DNA of 64,000 nt from Streptomyces sp. Edi2 (GCF_040253635.1 NZ_JBEJGX010000003.1:4923501-4987500); one strand, 5' to 3'; counted from the first letter of the stretch, positions 32,673-40,857 are shown. Notes: a model not told the origin generated them from the letters alone. Translations and numbers: made by a program.

Positions 32673-32846
32673 TTCGATTGGCTCGATCACGGAACGTAGC
32701 CGCCATTTCAGCCGGCTGGGCCCCAGGAAATATGGACATTACAGGCTCAATCCATCGCCTTGCCGACTGGTCCACAACTTAGCGTTATGAAACGCAAGAA
32801 AGCCCGGCACCGACCCGCAGCGATGCGAGTAGGTACCGGGCAGGGG

Positions 32847-33029
32847 TCAGAAGTGGCACGGGCAGACCATGCAGGCGAACAGGTCCGTAGGCAGTGGAGC
32901 CCGACCCAGCTCCGCCGCGAAGAGCGCCGCGAACGGGACCCACAGGGGATGCGTCGGCGGGTCGGTCGTATCGCCCAACCGGCAAGCCAGCAAGGCGAGT
33001 TCGGGACTCACGGGGTGTTGAACGATCAC
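32847..33029 (-). CDS. Small protein, 60 aa, end of capsid operon
   Basis: MIVQHPVSPELALLACRLGD, start overlapping the upstream stop by four bases. Hydrophobic middle (LWVPFAALFAAELG) and terminal FACMVCPCHF with three Cys and a His that may bind metal. No family recognised. Confidence 0.45.
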   Translation of the reverse strand: MIVQHPVSPELALLACRLGDTTDPPTHPLWVPFAALFAAELGRAPLPTDLFACMVCPCHF

Positions 33030-33457
33030 GTGGTGTGCTCCGCGTCGTAGTCGTCCAGAGCTTGCCGGGCAAGGCGCTGCATCTGTTCGAGCGGGCTTTC
33101 CGCGCTGCCGGACTCCGTGCCCGTCTCAAGGTCGCGCATCGCAGAGTGCAGCGCAGAGAAGTACCTCAGCGCCGGATGCGCGACCGGAAGCCCGCTGGCA
33201 CCGATGACCATGAAGCCGTCAGCGGCCACCTGGCGTATCAGAGCGCCCCAGAGCGCCCGTACGTCATCGAACCGTTCCGGGGCGCTCTCAGGGGCGCTCA
33301 GGGCCGTCACGGTGGCAAGCCTGCCGATCGGTGCCGTTGCCTTGCGGGCGCGTGACGCGGCGACTCGACAGGCAGCGCCGCAGTAGCGCTGTCTCGCGTC
33401 GGCGTTCTTGCCGAACGGCTTTCCGCACGGCTTGTGTTGGCAGGTGGTTACCTTCAA
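33026..33457 (-). CDS. Zinc-finger protein, possible small-terminase relative
   Basis: 143 residues from TTG 33457, with a near-perfect Shine-Dalgarno AAAGGAGGT. The N-terminal zinc finger is CQHKPCGKPFGKN...RQRYCGAACR. The C-terminal half (DDVRALWGALIRQVAADGF, ASGLPVAHPALRYFSALHSA) resembles the end of P27-type small terminases (glycine-containing linker, HPAL, helix), but this is a weak similarity judged by eye. If correct, it would give the element its own packaging recognition protein. Otherwise a DNA-binding protein of unknown role. Confidence 0.45.
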   Translation of the reverse strand: MKVTTCQHKPCGKPFGKNADARQRYCGAACRVAASRARKATAPIGRLATVTALSAPESAPERFDDVRALWGALIRQVAADGFMVIGASGLPVAHPALRYFSALHSAMRDLETGTESGSAESPLEQMQRLARQALDDYDAEHTT

Positions 33458-33592
33458 GGGGTTACCTCCTTTCGGGGAAGACGAACAACGGCGAAGGGCG
33501 TGTTTGTTACGCAGAGAGGTTTCGAGCTTGGGCCGGGATCGCCAGCGGGTACGCGCCGGGAACTTCCGACGCGCCCCGCCCTCCCGTGACCA

Positions 33593-33949
33593 CTAAAGGC
33601 AGGCGATTGCGTCCCTCGTATGAGGACTGGCCTTGCGAGCAATTGCAGCGCCGTGAGGAACGCTCAGGCCGTCATGCCTGCCGATCTCTCGCCAGCAACC
33701 GCCGCACGCCATACGAATGTTGTGACGCTCGCGCTTCCCACCCGACCGAATGGGCAGCGCCCAAGCCAACACCACTGCCGACGCTGGCCCGTTGCCGTCG
33801 CAGTAGTCGCACCGCAGAGGTATCCCGCGCCTTCCTATACCAGCCATGCGCGCTGCCGTCTCGACTAGTAGGGGCTCAAGCTCAGCGGGTACGGGCCGGA
33901 TGATCGCCGCCCACCGAATCAGTCGCTCACGGGTTCGGTCGCTAATCAA
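33593..33949 (-). CDS. Cys-rich small protein, 118 aa
   Basis: Start most likely TTG 33949, overlapping the upstream stop; ATG 34000 is an alternative. LISDRTRERLIRWAAIIRP begins a helical part; CDYCDGNGPAS and, later, CGGCWREIGRHD form a probable zinc site. Downstream of the capsid gene in the same operon. Function unknown. Confidence 0.45.
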   Translation of the reverse strand: MISDRTRERLIRWAAIIRPVPAELEPLLVETAARMAGIGRRGIPLRCDYCDGNGPASAVVLAWALPIRSGGKRERHNIRMACGGCWREIGRHDGLSVPHGAAIARKASPHTRDAIACL

Positions 33950-34268
33950 CCAGGAACACCCCCGCCCAGTGAAGTGCGCTTTGGCACTCCTTGCACGCAA
34001 TGGATAGGCCCGACTTCTTAGCGGTCGGAATCCTCACGCCGCACCGTTCGCGGACCAATTGCGGGTCCACAACGTCCACATCTTCCGGCGCGTGATACCG
34101 GATGGCGTCACCAGTGCGGCACTCGCCAACGAGACAGGGCAGAAGTCCGGGAAAGCCCGCAGCCGTCGCCTTGTCGGCCACGCGCTCCAAGAAGCTGGAT
34201 TCCCGTTCCCTGCGGGATTCCGCCTCTTCCCGACGTAGACGCAAACATGATGCGCACTGACAGGCCAC
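33942..34268 (-). CDS. Cys-rich protein following capsid gene
   Basis: 108 residues from GTG 34268, whose G is shared with the capsid stop. MACQCASCLRLRREEAESRR; later CLVGECRTGDA, RCGVRIPTAKK and CKECQSALHW. At least eight Cys in pairs suggest two zinc sites. Translationally coupled to the capsid gene, so it may assist assembly or regulate it. Function unknown. Confidence 0.5.
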   Translation of the reverse strand: MACQCASCLRLRREEAESRRERESSFLERVADKATAAGFPGLLPCLVGECRTGDAIRYHAPEDVDVVDPQLVRERCGVRIPTAKKSGLSIACKECQSALHWAGVFLVD

Positions 34269-35719
34269 TACTTGCCGACCTTGAGGACCTGAACACGGGC
34301 AGCGTCAGCCAAGGTGACAGAGGAAATGCGGGAACGACCCGCAATGAAAGCGCGGTCCCGTTCAAAGGCTTCCGGCGCTGTCTCAGTCTTGAATATCTCA
34401 AGGTTCTTTCGCAGTGCCACGGCGACGGAGGAGAGATCAGCGACCAGGACCGTACCGGCAGGAATGCCAACTGTGCCGTCCGCCAGATCAGGAATGCTGA
34501 TCAGTTCAGGGAGCTTGTCCAGCTTGTTGCCGTCCACCTTCTTCTTGACCCCGGCAATATCGGTAGGACGACCGATAATCGCAGTCGCCACGCCGCCGGA
34601 ATCCTCGATTCGGGCAATGGCATCGGCCAGCGAGTCAAAGTCGATCGCCGTAACGGTGGTGGCCTTCCCGTCCGCGAGCATTCCGGTAACGGTCACGTCG
34701 CCGTCTGTCCCACCATTGATGAGTACGTGATCCATCCGCTGACCAATTGCGGCAGCAAGAGCGGTATTCGTAGCCGCCTCAGTCGGAGGGATATCGACAA
34801 GGGTGTCTTTGTCAATGCTCACCATGGCCGACACCTTGACCGCCGCAAAATCCGGGGCCGTAACCTCGTTTTGAATGAAGGTTGCCGCCTCATTTCGCGG
34901 CTGGATAACGGCCGTCACCCTGGGAGCGATCGGCACATAGCCGCGCTGGCGATTGAATGGGAAAGAGGTAACCTTGTCGATGAGCTTTGATCCCTTGCCC
35001 GCAGCAACGAGGATTTCCGGCGCATATGCCGTTGCCTCTGCCTTGATCCAATCGCCGTCCCGCAGCTCAGAAAGAGCCCGACCAAAGAGCTTGACATCAT
35101 CACGGGAACGCTTGGCGTCATCATCGGTGATAATGCCAATCGCGCCGGTCGGGAAAGTGTCGGTCATGGAATCACTCTTTTCGGCGGTGAAGGCAGCGCG
35201 GGAAATTCCTGCGTTACGCATGGAGCGCACGGCAACGCTGGTGTCGGGATAGGCGGGATTGAGGACGGGTCCCAGTTCGAGCACGCGCATTCGCGTGACA
35301 GTCCGCAGGGGTGTTCCGTCCGGAGCTTTCGACCATTCGTCATCGTCGGCACGGAACGTGAACGAGCAACCTGGGATGTCGCCACGCTGAACCAGGGCGA
35401 ACACGTCCCGCCCGGCAGCGGTATCGGGCAGGTCGCATTCAAACCAAATGCCGGTCTGGTCAGCGCCAAGCCGTAGCGTCCCCGAGGAACGGCGACCCAG
35501 GTAATTCCTTGTGTCATGGTCGAACGTACACAGAACGTCCGTCGCATCATGTTCTGGTGACCAGGCAGCGGGGCTGATCTGCTCAATGAACGGCGGATTC
35601 CCCAACGGTGCAGATGGAGAATTGAATACGATGCCGTAACCGCGAATCGTGAGGGTCGCGCCCAAGCTTCGCGCTGATAGGGCGCGTACGAGTGCGCGTG
35701 TCTCGGTGGCGCTATGCAT
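34268..35719 (-). CDS. HK97-type prohead protease fused to major capsid protein
   Basis: 483 residues, ATG 35719 with AGGGGG upstream. Residues about 1-165 are a U35 prohead protease: RGYGIVFNSPSAPLG, CTFDHDTRNYLGRRSSGTLRL (likely catalytic His and Ser), SFTFRADDDEW and VLELGPVLNPAYP. Residues about 185-483 are an HK97-fold capsid: FPFNRQRGYVPIAPRVTAV, NEVTAPDFAAVKVSAMV, DALNG-like segments, IIGRPTDIAGVKKKVDG, and a typical end (ISSVTLADAARVQVLKV). Protease-capsid fusions occur in some phages; the protease normally releases itself. Here no portal or large terminase accompanies it, so particles would need a helper, or it may form a compartment. Confidence 0.85.
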   Translation of the reverse strand: MHSATETRALVRALSARSLGATLTIRGYGIVFNSPSAPLGNPPFIEQISPAAWSPEHDATDVLCTFDHDTRNYLGRRSSGTLRLGADQTGIWFECDLPDTAAGRDVFALVQRGDIPGCSFTFRADDDEWSKAPDGTPLRTVTRMRVLELGPVLNPAYPDTSVAVRSMRNAGISRAAFTAEKSDSMTDTFPTGAIGIITDDDAKRSRDDVKLFGRALSELRDGDWIKAEATAYAPEILVAAGKGSKLIDKVTSFPFNRQRGYVPIAPRVTAVIQPRNEAATFIQNEVTAPDFAAVKVSAMVSIDKDTLVDIPPTEAATNTALAAAIGQRMDHVLINGGTDGDVTVTGMLADGKATTVTAIDFDSLADAIARIEDSGGVATAIIGRPTDIAGVKKKVDGNKLDKLPELISIPDLADGTVGIPAGTVLVADLSSVAVALRKNLEIFKTETAPEAFERDRAFIAGRSRISSVTLADAARVQVLKVGK

Positions 35720-35745
35720 GGGTGCCCCCTAGTTAGAATGAAGAT

Positions 35746-35773
35746 CATCACCGACTCACGTGAGTCGGTGATG
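35746..35773. promoter_or_regulatory. Perfect 28-bp palindrome upstream of capsid gene
   Basis: CATCACCGACTCAC (35746-35759) followed at once by its reverse complement, with no loop. It lies 27 bases upstream of the capsid start. Absence of a loop and of a U-tract argues for a dimeric-protein operator rather than a terminator. Confidence 0.6.
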
Positions 35774-35782
35774 GGTATGAGA

Positions 35783-35841
35783 AAAGCCCGGATTCCTTGC
35801 TCAACCGTGGCAGCGGTCGCTCAGCAAGGAATCCGGGCTTT
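35783..35841 (-). terminator. Long perfect hairpin (19-bp stem)
   Basis: AAAGCCCGGATTCCTTGCT (35783-35801) and its exact complement (35823-35841) with a 21-base loop and T-rich end on either strand (GGGCTTT). It separates the region after the integrase from the capsid operon. Bidirectional terminator likely. Confidence 0.75.
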
Positions 35842-36180
35842 GAATCAGGGGAACGCACTGCCATGCGTTCTTGGGAGTTGCGCGGGCGACCGGCACCGGA
35901 GTTCTCCTCAACGGCTGGCCGGTCGCCCCGCGCTTCCATCCCGCAATTACTAGAGCGCAAGGGTTGCCTGAACTTCGCGTGGTGGCGCTGACTGGGCTTG
36001 CTGCGGTGAAACGGTGGTTTGAGGGTTGTTTCTGTTTTCCTTGTGACTTTCTCAAGGGATATCGAAAACAAGGTAAGAACCACCGTTCCACCGCACTGCG
36101 CTGGTTGAAACGCTGTTCCGCAGGGGCGGGGGCTCTGGTATCTACGACTCAGCGCCCCTCTGTGCCCCGCAGGCACGCGA
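35842..36180. other. Element intergenic region
   Basis: About 340 bases with no gene I can support; short frames on both strands have atypical composition. The sub-region 36010-36090 is AT richer (CTTGTGACTTTCTCAAGGG) and could hold a promoter for the capsid operon or a recombination-directionality gene too small to recognise. Confidence 0.35.
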
Positions 36181-36217
36181 ACGGCCCGCCAGCGGGGGGA
36201 ATCCAGTGGCGGGCCGT
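36181..36217 (-). terminator. Terminator after integrase
   Basis: Perfect 11-bp stem ACGGCCCGCCA / TGGCGGGCCGT with a 15-base loop, 20 bases beyond the integrase stop. Confidence 0.75.
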
Positions 36218-36236
36218 CAGCGGCGTTCAGGCGGGC

Positions 36237-37829
36237 TTACGAAGCTTTCTGGTGTTCTCTCTCAACGTTGGCGAGAGCGGCAAGTTCCGCTGCCGCCGGA
36301 TCGTCGCGGAACCATGCCGGGCCTTCGAACTCAACCGACACTCGTGACGGGTCGAACCGTCGCGGCGCTCCGGGCGTTGCGGGCCGGACCGTAACGCGCG
36401 CCCCCAGGTCAGCCAACAGGCTCCGTCGGCCTTCATCAGTGCGTCGCTGCCATTCGTCCGCCACGGTGCCCCCGGCGTCTACCCAGCGGCCTTCGGAGTG
36501 GTCGGCTTCCGCGCGCAATTCAGCTTGCCGGTTTTCCAGGGCCGCAATTTGCGTAATGGCTACCCGCGCTGCCGTTCCGTTCGGGTCGAGTTGTGACAGA
36601 TTCCCGGCAAGGCGTTCAATCTGCGTTGTCACTTCGGAGAGTTGTAGTACGGCGCTGCCGTCAGGCTCCATCCAGCGCATGAGCGTGAATGAGCCGAAGC
36701 GCTTCAAGTAGTCGGCGGAAACGAGTTCATCTAGGTAGTGCGCCGTGATGACGTTGGGGCGGTGAATTCCCTGCTTACCGACCCCGGCTCGGCATACGTA
36801 CGTGCTGTAATCCTTGCCGCTGACTTCACGGCGCTGCCGGTAAAGGGGCCCGTCGCATTCGGAGCACAGCGCGACGTGTAGCAGAAGAGCCTTGCCGCTG
36901 CGCTCCACTCCGCGCCCCTTGGACTTACCGTCAATGATTGCGCGTACTGCTGCCCAGGTTTCACCATTGAGGATTTCGGGCCCAGTTGAAATGGGCCGCC
37001 CTTCTGCGTCAAGGACGGGTTGGTTATGGATCGCTCCGCGCTTCTTGCCAGGTACAGACTGCACCAGCCAGCCGCGAAGGGCAGGCGTGTAAAGAACATC
37101 CCGCAAGGTCGTGGTGTACCAACGCTGGGGTTCCTTCTTACGTCCGCCGCGTCCCTCTTGCTCGTGGGCTAGTTTGCGTCCGTCTCGCTGTCGTGCGTGA
37201 TCCGCAGGGGGAAGGATTCCACGCTCATTCAGTTCGCGCGCAAGGCCCGTGAGCGTTGCGCCGTGGTTGATGAGCTTGTCGGCACAGTCGCGGAGAACCG
37301 CAGCGGCAGTTTCGTCAATGATCCAGCGCTTGTCATTGATTGGACCGGTGACCGCGTATCCGTAAGGGGCGAGTCCACCCAGGTGGTTGCCACGTGAACG
37401 GAAGTGCTTCTTGCTGTCCGTGATTCGCGCCGTAATCATGTCTCGCTCGTACTCTGCGAAAGCAGCAAGAACGTTGATGATGATGCTTGCGTTTTCCGGG
37501 CTTACAACGCCGTCCGCTGTGATGACCGTCGTTCGGGTCGATTTCGCAGCATCGAGAAGCCGTTGGAATTCCAGAACGCTTCGCGCATAACGATCCAGCT
37601 TCGCGGCAATGACGTAGTCAACTCGCGGAAGCCAAGAGAGCACTTCTCGCATACCGGGCCGGTCTTCGAGCTTGCTTGCTCCGCTGACGTTCGTGTCAGT
37701 GGCGACGTGCACCACCTTCCAACCACGCTGTTCGGCGTACGCACGACACGCGGCAATGCGGTGGTCGGGGGCTTCCTCGGCGAAGAGGCGGGACAGGCGG
37801 TCATAGATCACGCAGGTGGGCTGTTGCAT
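36237..37829 (-). CDS. int: Large serine integrase of tadA element
   Basis: 530 residues; ATG 37829 with AGGGACTCCC upstream. The catalytic domain begins MQQPTCVIYDRLSRLF, with nucleophile Ser13, then VIAAKLDRYARSVLEFQ and NVLAAFAEYERDMITARI. The recombinase domain has GGLAPYGYAVTGPINDKRW and TTTLRDVLYTPALRG. The zinc ribbon is CSECDGPLYRQ...YVCRAG. A C-terminal helical region ends PAWFRDDPAAAEL. The gene ends 62 bases from the right junction, the usual att-proximal position. Distinct from the prophage integrase at 18483. No excisionase (RDF) gene could be identified. Confidence 0.92.
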   Translation of the reverse strand: MQQPTCVIYDRLSRLFAEEAPDHRIAACRAYAEQRGWKVVHVATDTNVSGASKLEDRPGMREVLSWLPRVDYVIAAKLDRYARSVLEFQRLLDAAKSTRTTVITADGVVSPENASIIINVLAAFAEYERDMITARITDSKKHFRSRGNHLGGLAPYGYAVTGPINDKRWIIDETAAAVLRDCADKLINHGATLTGLARELNERGILPPADHARQRDGRKLAHEQEGRGGRKKEPQRWYTTTLRDVLYTPALRGWLVQSVPGKKRGAIHNQPVLDAEGRPISTGPEILNGETWAAVRAIIDGKSKGRGVERSGKALLLHVALCSECDGPLYRQRREVSGKDYSTYVCRAGVGKQGIHRPNVITAHYLDELVSADYLKRFGSFTLMRWMEPDGSAVLQLSEVTTQIERLAGNLSQLDPNGTAARVAITQIAALENRQAELRAEADHSEGRWVDAGGTVADEWQRRTDEGRRSLLADLGARVTVRPATPGAPRRFDPSRVSVEFEGPAWFRDDPAAAELAALANVEREHQKAS

Positions 37830-37887
37830 GGGAGTCCCTAGAGCGCGCCGGTTCCCTGAACCCATGGAGGGTTAGGGAGGGCACTCG

Positions 37888-37891
37888 GGCG
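37888..37891. other. Right attachment core (attR)
   Basis: GGCG within GCACTCGGGCGGCTGCGG. From 37892 the sequence is tadA again, reading G-C-G-T-V-H-A-N in the same frame as the upstream part. Confidence 0.75.
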
Positions 37892-38202
37892 GCTGCGGCA
37901 CGGTCCATGCCAATGCGGCATGCGACGTCCCCGCGCGCCTGGAGGCCCTGGGTTCGACAGCGGGCCTGGACCGCGCCGCGCTGCACAGCCAATTGGCGGC
38001 CGCGCTCTCGGTCGTCCTGCATCTGGTGCGCGACCGGACCGGCCGCCGCCGGATCGCCGAGCTGCATGTCCTGGAGCGGGACCGCGACGGATTCGTGGTG
38101 ACCGTGCCGGCTGCCGTCTGGGGTCCGGACGGCTTCGAAGAGGCGCGGGGCTGGGGGCGGTTGATGCGGTTGTGCGAGCGGAGCGAGGGCGGAGCCCGAT
38201 GA
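37892..38202 (+). pseudogene. tadA: TadA/CpaF ATPase, 3-prime part
   Basis: Codes for the last ~103 residues: GCGTVHANAACDVPARLEAL, then LAAALSVVLHLVRDRTGRRR and IAELHVLERDRDGF, which is the standard C-terminal end of CpaF ATPases. Together with 28184-29039 it gives a continuous 388-residue protein. It has no start of its own at a plausible place, so in the integrated state it is untranslated or made only as a fragment. The stop overlaps the tadB start. Confidence 0.9.
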
Positions 38203-39119
38203 GCGCGGTCGGTATCACGCCGGCGGCCGCGGTGCTCTGCGCGGTGGTCGCGGTCCGGCTGGCCGGCGGCCGTCGGGACGACGTACGGCGGCGGGCCCGG
38301 GCGCTGTTCGGGGGCGTGGGAGAGGCGGACCCGGCAGCGGGGTGGCGGGCCTGGCTGCGGGGCGAGGGGGTGCGGAAGTGGTGTGCGGGGCGGATGGTCG
38401 ACGGGGAAGCGGGGCGGTGCTGGAGCTTCGGTCGCTGGGGGGACTGCGGGCGGGAGATCTGGTGCCTGCCGGTAGGGCTGGTGCCGGCGGTGATGGGCAG
38501 ATCCGTGCTCCCGGTACTCGCTTCCGTGGCCGCCTTCTTCCTCGTCCGCCGGTGGCTGGCCGCCCGGGGAGCGGTGCATGCCCGCGAAGGGCGCTCTGCC
38601 GCGGTGATCGGGCTGTGTGCGGCGGTGGCCGGCGAGCTGCGGGCCGGGCGGCAGCCCGCCCAGGCCCTGCTCGCCGCGGGGGCTCCGGGGCTCGGCGCGG
38701 TCGGTTCGGCGGTGATGGCGGCCGCGCGATACGGCGGGGACGTGCCCCGGGAGCTGCGGGCGGCGGCCCGGCTGCCGGGGGCCCGGGGACTGACCGGAAT
38801 GGCCGCGTGCTGGCAGGTGGCGGTGGAGGGCGGCGCAGGACTGGCCTCGGGCCTGGAGCGGATCGCGGCAGGACTCAGAGCCCAGAGGGATCAACGCGAC
38901 GAACTGCGAGCGCAGTTGGCGGGCCCGCGGGCCACCGCGCTGATGCTCGCCCTGCTGCCGGTGGGCGGGCTTCTGATGGGCAGCGCACTCGGCGCCGACC
39001 CGCTCCGGGTGCTGCTGCACACCCCGGCCGGGTGGGGCTGCCTGGCGGTCGGCGGGCTCCTGGAGTGGTGCGGAGTGGCCTGGACGGCCCGGATCGTCGT
39101 GACCGCGGAAGACGCGTAG
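38199..39119 (+). CDS. tadB: TadB-like pilus assembly membrane protein
   Basis: 306 residues, ATG 38199 overlapping the tadA stop. A T2SS-F domain: GLCAAVAGELRAGRQPAQAL, then AARLPGARGLTGMAACWQVA and GAGLASGLERIAAGLRAQRD, with membrane helices at the N-terminus, in the middle (VLPVLASVAAFFLV) and at the C-terminus. Forms the inner-membrane platform on which the TadA ATPase acts. Its expression may be reduced by the upstream insertion. Confidence 0.8.
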   Translation: MSAVGITPAAAVLCAVVAVRLAGGRRDDVRRRARALFGGVGEADPAAGWRAWLRGEGVRKWCAGRMVDGEAGRCWSFGRWGDCGREIWCLPVGLVPAVMGRSVLPVLASVAAFFLVRRWLAARGAVHAREGRSAAVIGLCAAVAGELRAGRQPAQALLAAGAPGLGAVGSAVMAAARYGGDVPRELRAAARLPGARGLTGMAACWQVAVEGGAGLASGLERIAAGLRAQRDQRDELRAQLAGPRATALMLALLPVGGLLMGSALGADPLRVLLHTPAGWGCLAVGGLLEWCGVAWTARIVVTAEDA

Positions 39120-39132
39120 GGAGGGAATCGGA

Positions 39133-39999
39133 GTGAGTACGGAAGTTATCCACAGGGTGGGGATGGCGGTTGCCGCCATGACGGCGGTGCTGTGCGCCGT
39201 CGCTCTGGTGCGGGAGGCGCGCCGCGGGCGTGCCGTACGGAGGCGGGCGTCGGAGATGTGGGCCGCCGGGCCCGGCCGATACGGCGGGCCCCGCCACCCG
39301 CATTGCCGGCTCACCCGGCCTCGGCTCCGGCTCTGGTTCCGGTTCTGGCACCGCAGTCGGACGCCGAGCGTGGAGGGCGGCACCGCACGAAGCGGCCGGC
39401 TGAAGGAGTGGGCCGGGCCTCTCGGAGCGGCCGCATTCATGGTCATTCTCATCGGTGGTGTCACGGGTGTCCTGGCGGGACTCGCCGTGGGATACGGGGC
39501 GCATCGTCGGCTGGTGCACCAACGGGGCGCGGAGGCCGCACGGTCGGCGGACGCGGAGGTACGAGCGGAGCTGGCACCGGCGGGCGACCTGCTGGCGGCC
39601 TGCCTCGCGGCGGGGGCCGGGCCGCGGGAGTCGGCCGAGGCGGTGGGCAGGTCGCTCGACGGGCCGGTCGCCGAGCGGCTGCGCCAGGTGGCGGCGGAAC
39701 TGCGCCTGGGCGGTGAACCCGCCGTCGTATGGCCCCGACTGGCCGCTCTTCCCGGTGCCGAAGGGCTGGCGCGCTGTATGGAGCGCGCCGGGATATCCGG
39801 GGTGCCGGCCGTCGAGTCGGCATCCCGGGTCGCCGCCGAACTCCGTGCGGATCAGGCCCGAGCGGCGACCGCACGGGCCCGGCGGGCCGGGGTGCTGGTC
39901 ACGCTGCCGTTGTCGGCGTGCTTCCTGCCCGCGTTTCTGGCACTCGGAGTCGCGCCGGTGCTGATCGGTCTGGCCGGCGGCCTGCTGGGACGTAACTGA
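39133..39999 (+). CDS. tadC: TadC-like pilus assembly membrane protein
   Basis: 288 residues from GTG 39133, 13 bases after tadB. A second T2SS-F domain: LAPAGDLLAACLAAGAGPRE, PRLAALPGAEGLARCMERA and SRVAAELRADQARAATARAR, with C-terminal membrane helices (LVTLPLSACFLPAFLALG). Partner of TadB. Confidence 0.8.
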   Translation: MSTEVIHRVGMAVAAMTAVLCAVALVREARRGRAVRRRASEMWAAGPGRYGGPRHPHCRLTRPRLRLWFRFWHRSRTPSVEGGTARSGRLKEWAGPLGAAAFMVILIGGVTGVLAGLAVGYGAHRRLVHQRGAEAARSADAEVRAELAPAGDLLAACLAAGAGPRESAEAVGRSLDGPVAERLRQVAAELRLGGEPAVVWPRLAALPGAEGLARCMERAGISGVPAVESASRVAAELRADQARAATARARRAGVLVTLPLSACFLPAFLALGVAPVLIGLAGGLLGRN

Positions 40000-40129
40000 C
40001 CTGCAGGAGAAGCGAGTTCCGACGAGATGAGCGGGAGGAGGGCGGCGGCCGAAGGGGCGGTCCGGCGGACGAAGGGCCGGCCGAGACCGGATCACCGGTG
40101 GCGGAGCCCGTCTCACCGGCCATGCCGGA

Positions 40130-40252
40130 GGCCGCACATCAGAGGCCGCACATCAGAAGCGGCGCAGCAGAGGTCGCACATCAGAGGCGGCACTCAGCCG
40201 CCACGCATCAAAGGCCATTCATTCAGAGGCCGTGCAAATCAGAGGCCATGCA
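40130..40252 (+). repeat. Degenerate tandem repeat upstream of pilin gene
   Basis: About seven imperfect copies of a 12-19 base unit with core CATCAGAGGCCGC (variants CATCAGAAGCGGC, AGCAGAGGTCGC, CATCAAAGGCCAT, TTCAGAGGCCGTG, AATCAGAGGCCATG). The last copy abuts the pilin ribosome binding site. It lies in the 266-base tadC-pilin gap. Confidence 0.65.
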
Positions 40253-40265
40253 AAGGGGGATTGGA

Positions 40266-40472
40266 ATGTTCCGGGGTGGAAGTTTTCGACGGTGGTGGGC
40301 GGGGCTGCGTGCGCTCGGGGCCGACGACCGGGGGATGACCACGGCGGAGTACGCCGTGGGGACGCTCGCGGCGTGCGCGCTGGCGGCGGTGCTCTACAAG
40401 GTCGTGACGAGCGGGCCGGTGAAGGCGCTGCTCCAGTCGGTGCTGGAGCGGGCGATCAATGTCCAGTTCTGA
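40266..40472 (+). CDS. Flp-like pilin / DUF4244 protein
   Basis: 68 residues; ATG 40266 follows AAAGGGGGATTGGA. DRGMTTAEYAVGTLAACALAA is the prepilin cleavage and hydrophobic region (conserved TTAEYA with Glu at +5), followed by LQSVLERAINVQF. Major subunit candidate for the Tad pilus. Length is usual for the family. Confidence 0.85.
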   Translation: MFRGGSFRRWWAGLRALGADDRGMTTAEYAVGTLAACALAAVLYKVVTSGPVKALLQSVLERAINVQF

Positions 40473-40857
40473 CAGCCGGGCCCCGGGCCCGCGGGCCCGG
40501 GCAGCCCCGTACGGCGCTCGTGACGCCGGATTTGTGACGGCGGAGACCGCCGTGGTCATTCCCGTGCTGGTGGCGGTGGTGGCCGCGCTTCTCTGGGGGC
40601 TGATGGCGGTCTGTGCCCGTATCGAGTGTGTGGATGCCGCGCGGGCCGGGGCGCGGGCCGCTGCGCGGTCGGAACCGCGGGCGGCAGTGCTCTCGGCGGC
40701 GCGGGGCGCGGCGCCGAGGGGCGCGCGGGTCGCGCTGGCGCGGGAGGGCGACCTGGTGCGCGTACGCGTCGAGGCCGAGCTGCCCGGCGTGGGGCAACTG
40801 ACGGTGCGGGTCGGTGGGGAGGCGGTGGCTCTTGCGGAGGAAACGGTGCGGCGATGA
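40459..40857 (+). CDS. tadE: TadE-like pseudopilin
   Basis: 132 residues, start overlapping the pilin stop by 14 bases. DAGFVTAETAVVIPVLVAVV (prepilin-like segment with TAE) and a following periplasmic domain (ECVDAARAGARAAARSEPR) are diagnostic of TadE. Likely minor pilin. Confidence 0.85.
   Translation: MSSSDSRAPGPRARAAPYGARDAGFVTAETAVVIPVLVAVVAALLWGLMAVCARIECVDAARAGARAAARSEPRAAVLSAARGAAPRGARVALAREGDLVRVRVEAELPGVGQLTVRVGGEAVALAEETVRR

Larger units (their letters stand above)
29036..37891. mobile_element. Serine-integrase element inserted in tadA, carrying capsid and RiPP-like genes
   Basis: An 8.85-kb insertion. It contains its own integrase at the right end (36237-37829), an HK97 protease-capsid gene, small zinc proteins, an HTH/DUF397 pair, and a peptide/methyltransferase pair at the left end. 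The host gene reads up to 29039 and resumes at 37892; joining them across the shared GGCG gives 1,167 bases, exactly 389 codons with the stop. No portal, large terminase, tail or lysis genes are present, so it looks like a phage satellite or a capsid-bearing genomic island rather than a full prophage. Confidence 0.9.

Noticed and set aside
34314..34990. Plus-strand frames opposite the capsid gene
   Set aside because: Shadows of the HK97 capsid coding sequence without start signals.
35871..36347. Plus-strand frame between hairpins of the tadA element
   Set aside because: Crosses a terminator and the integrase 3-prime end, mixed composition, no ribosome binding site.
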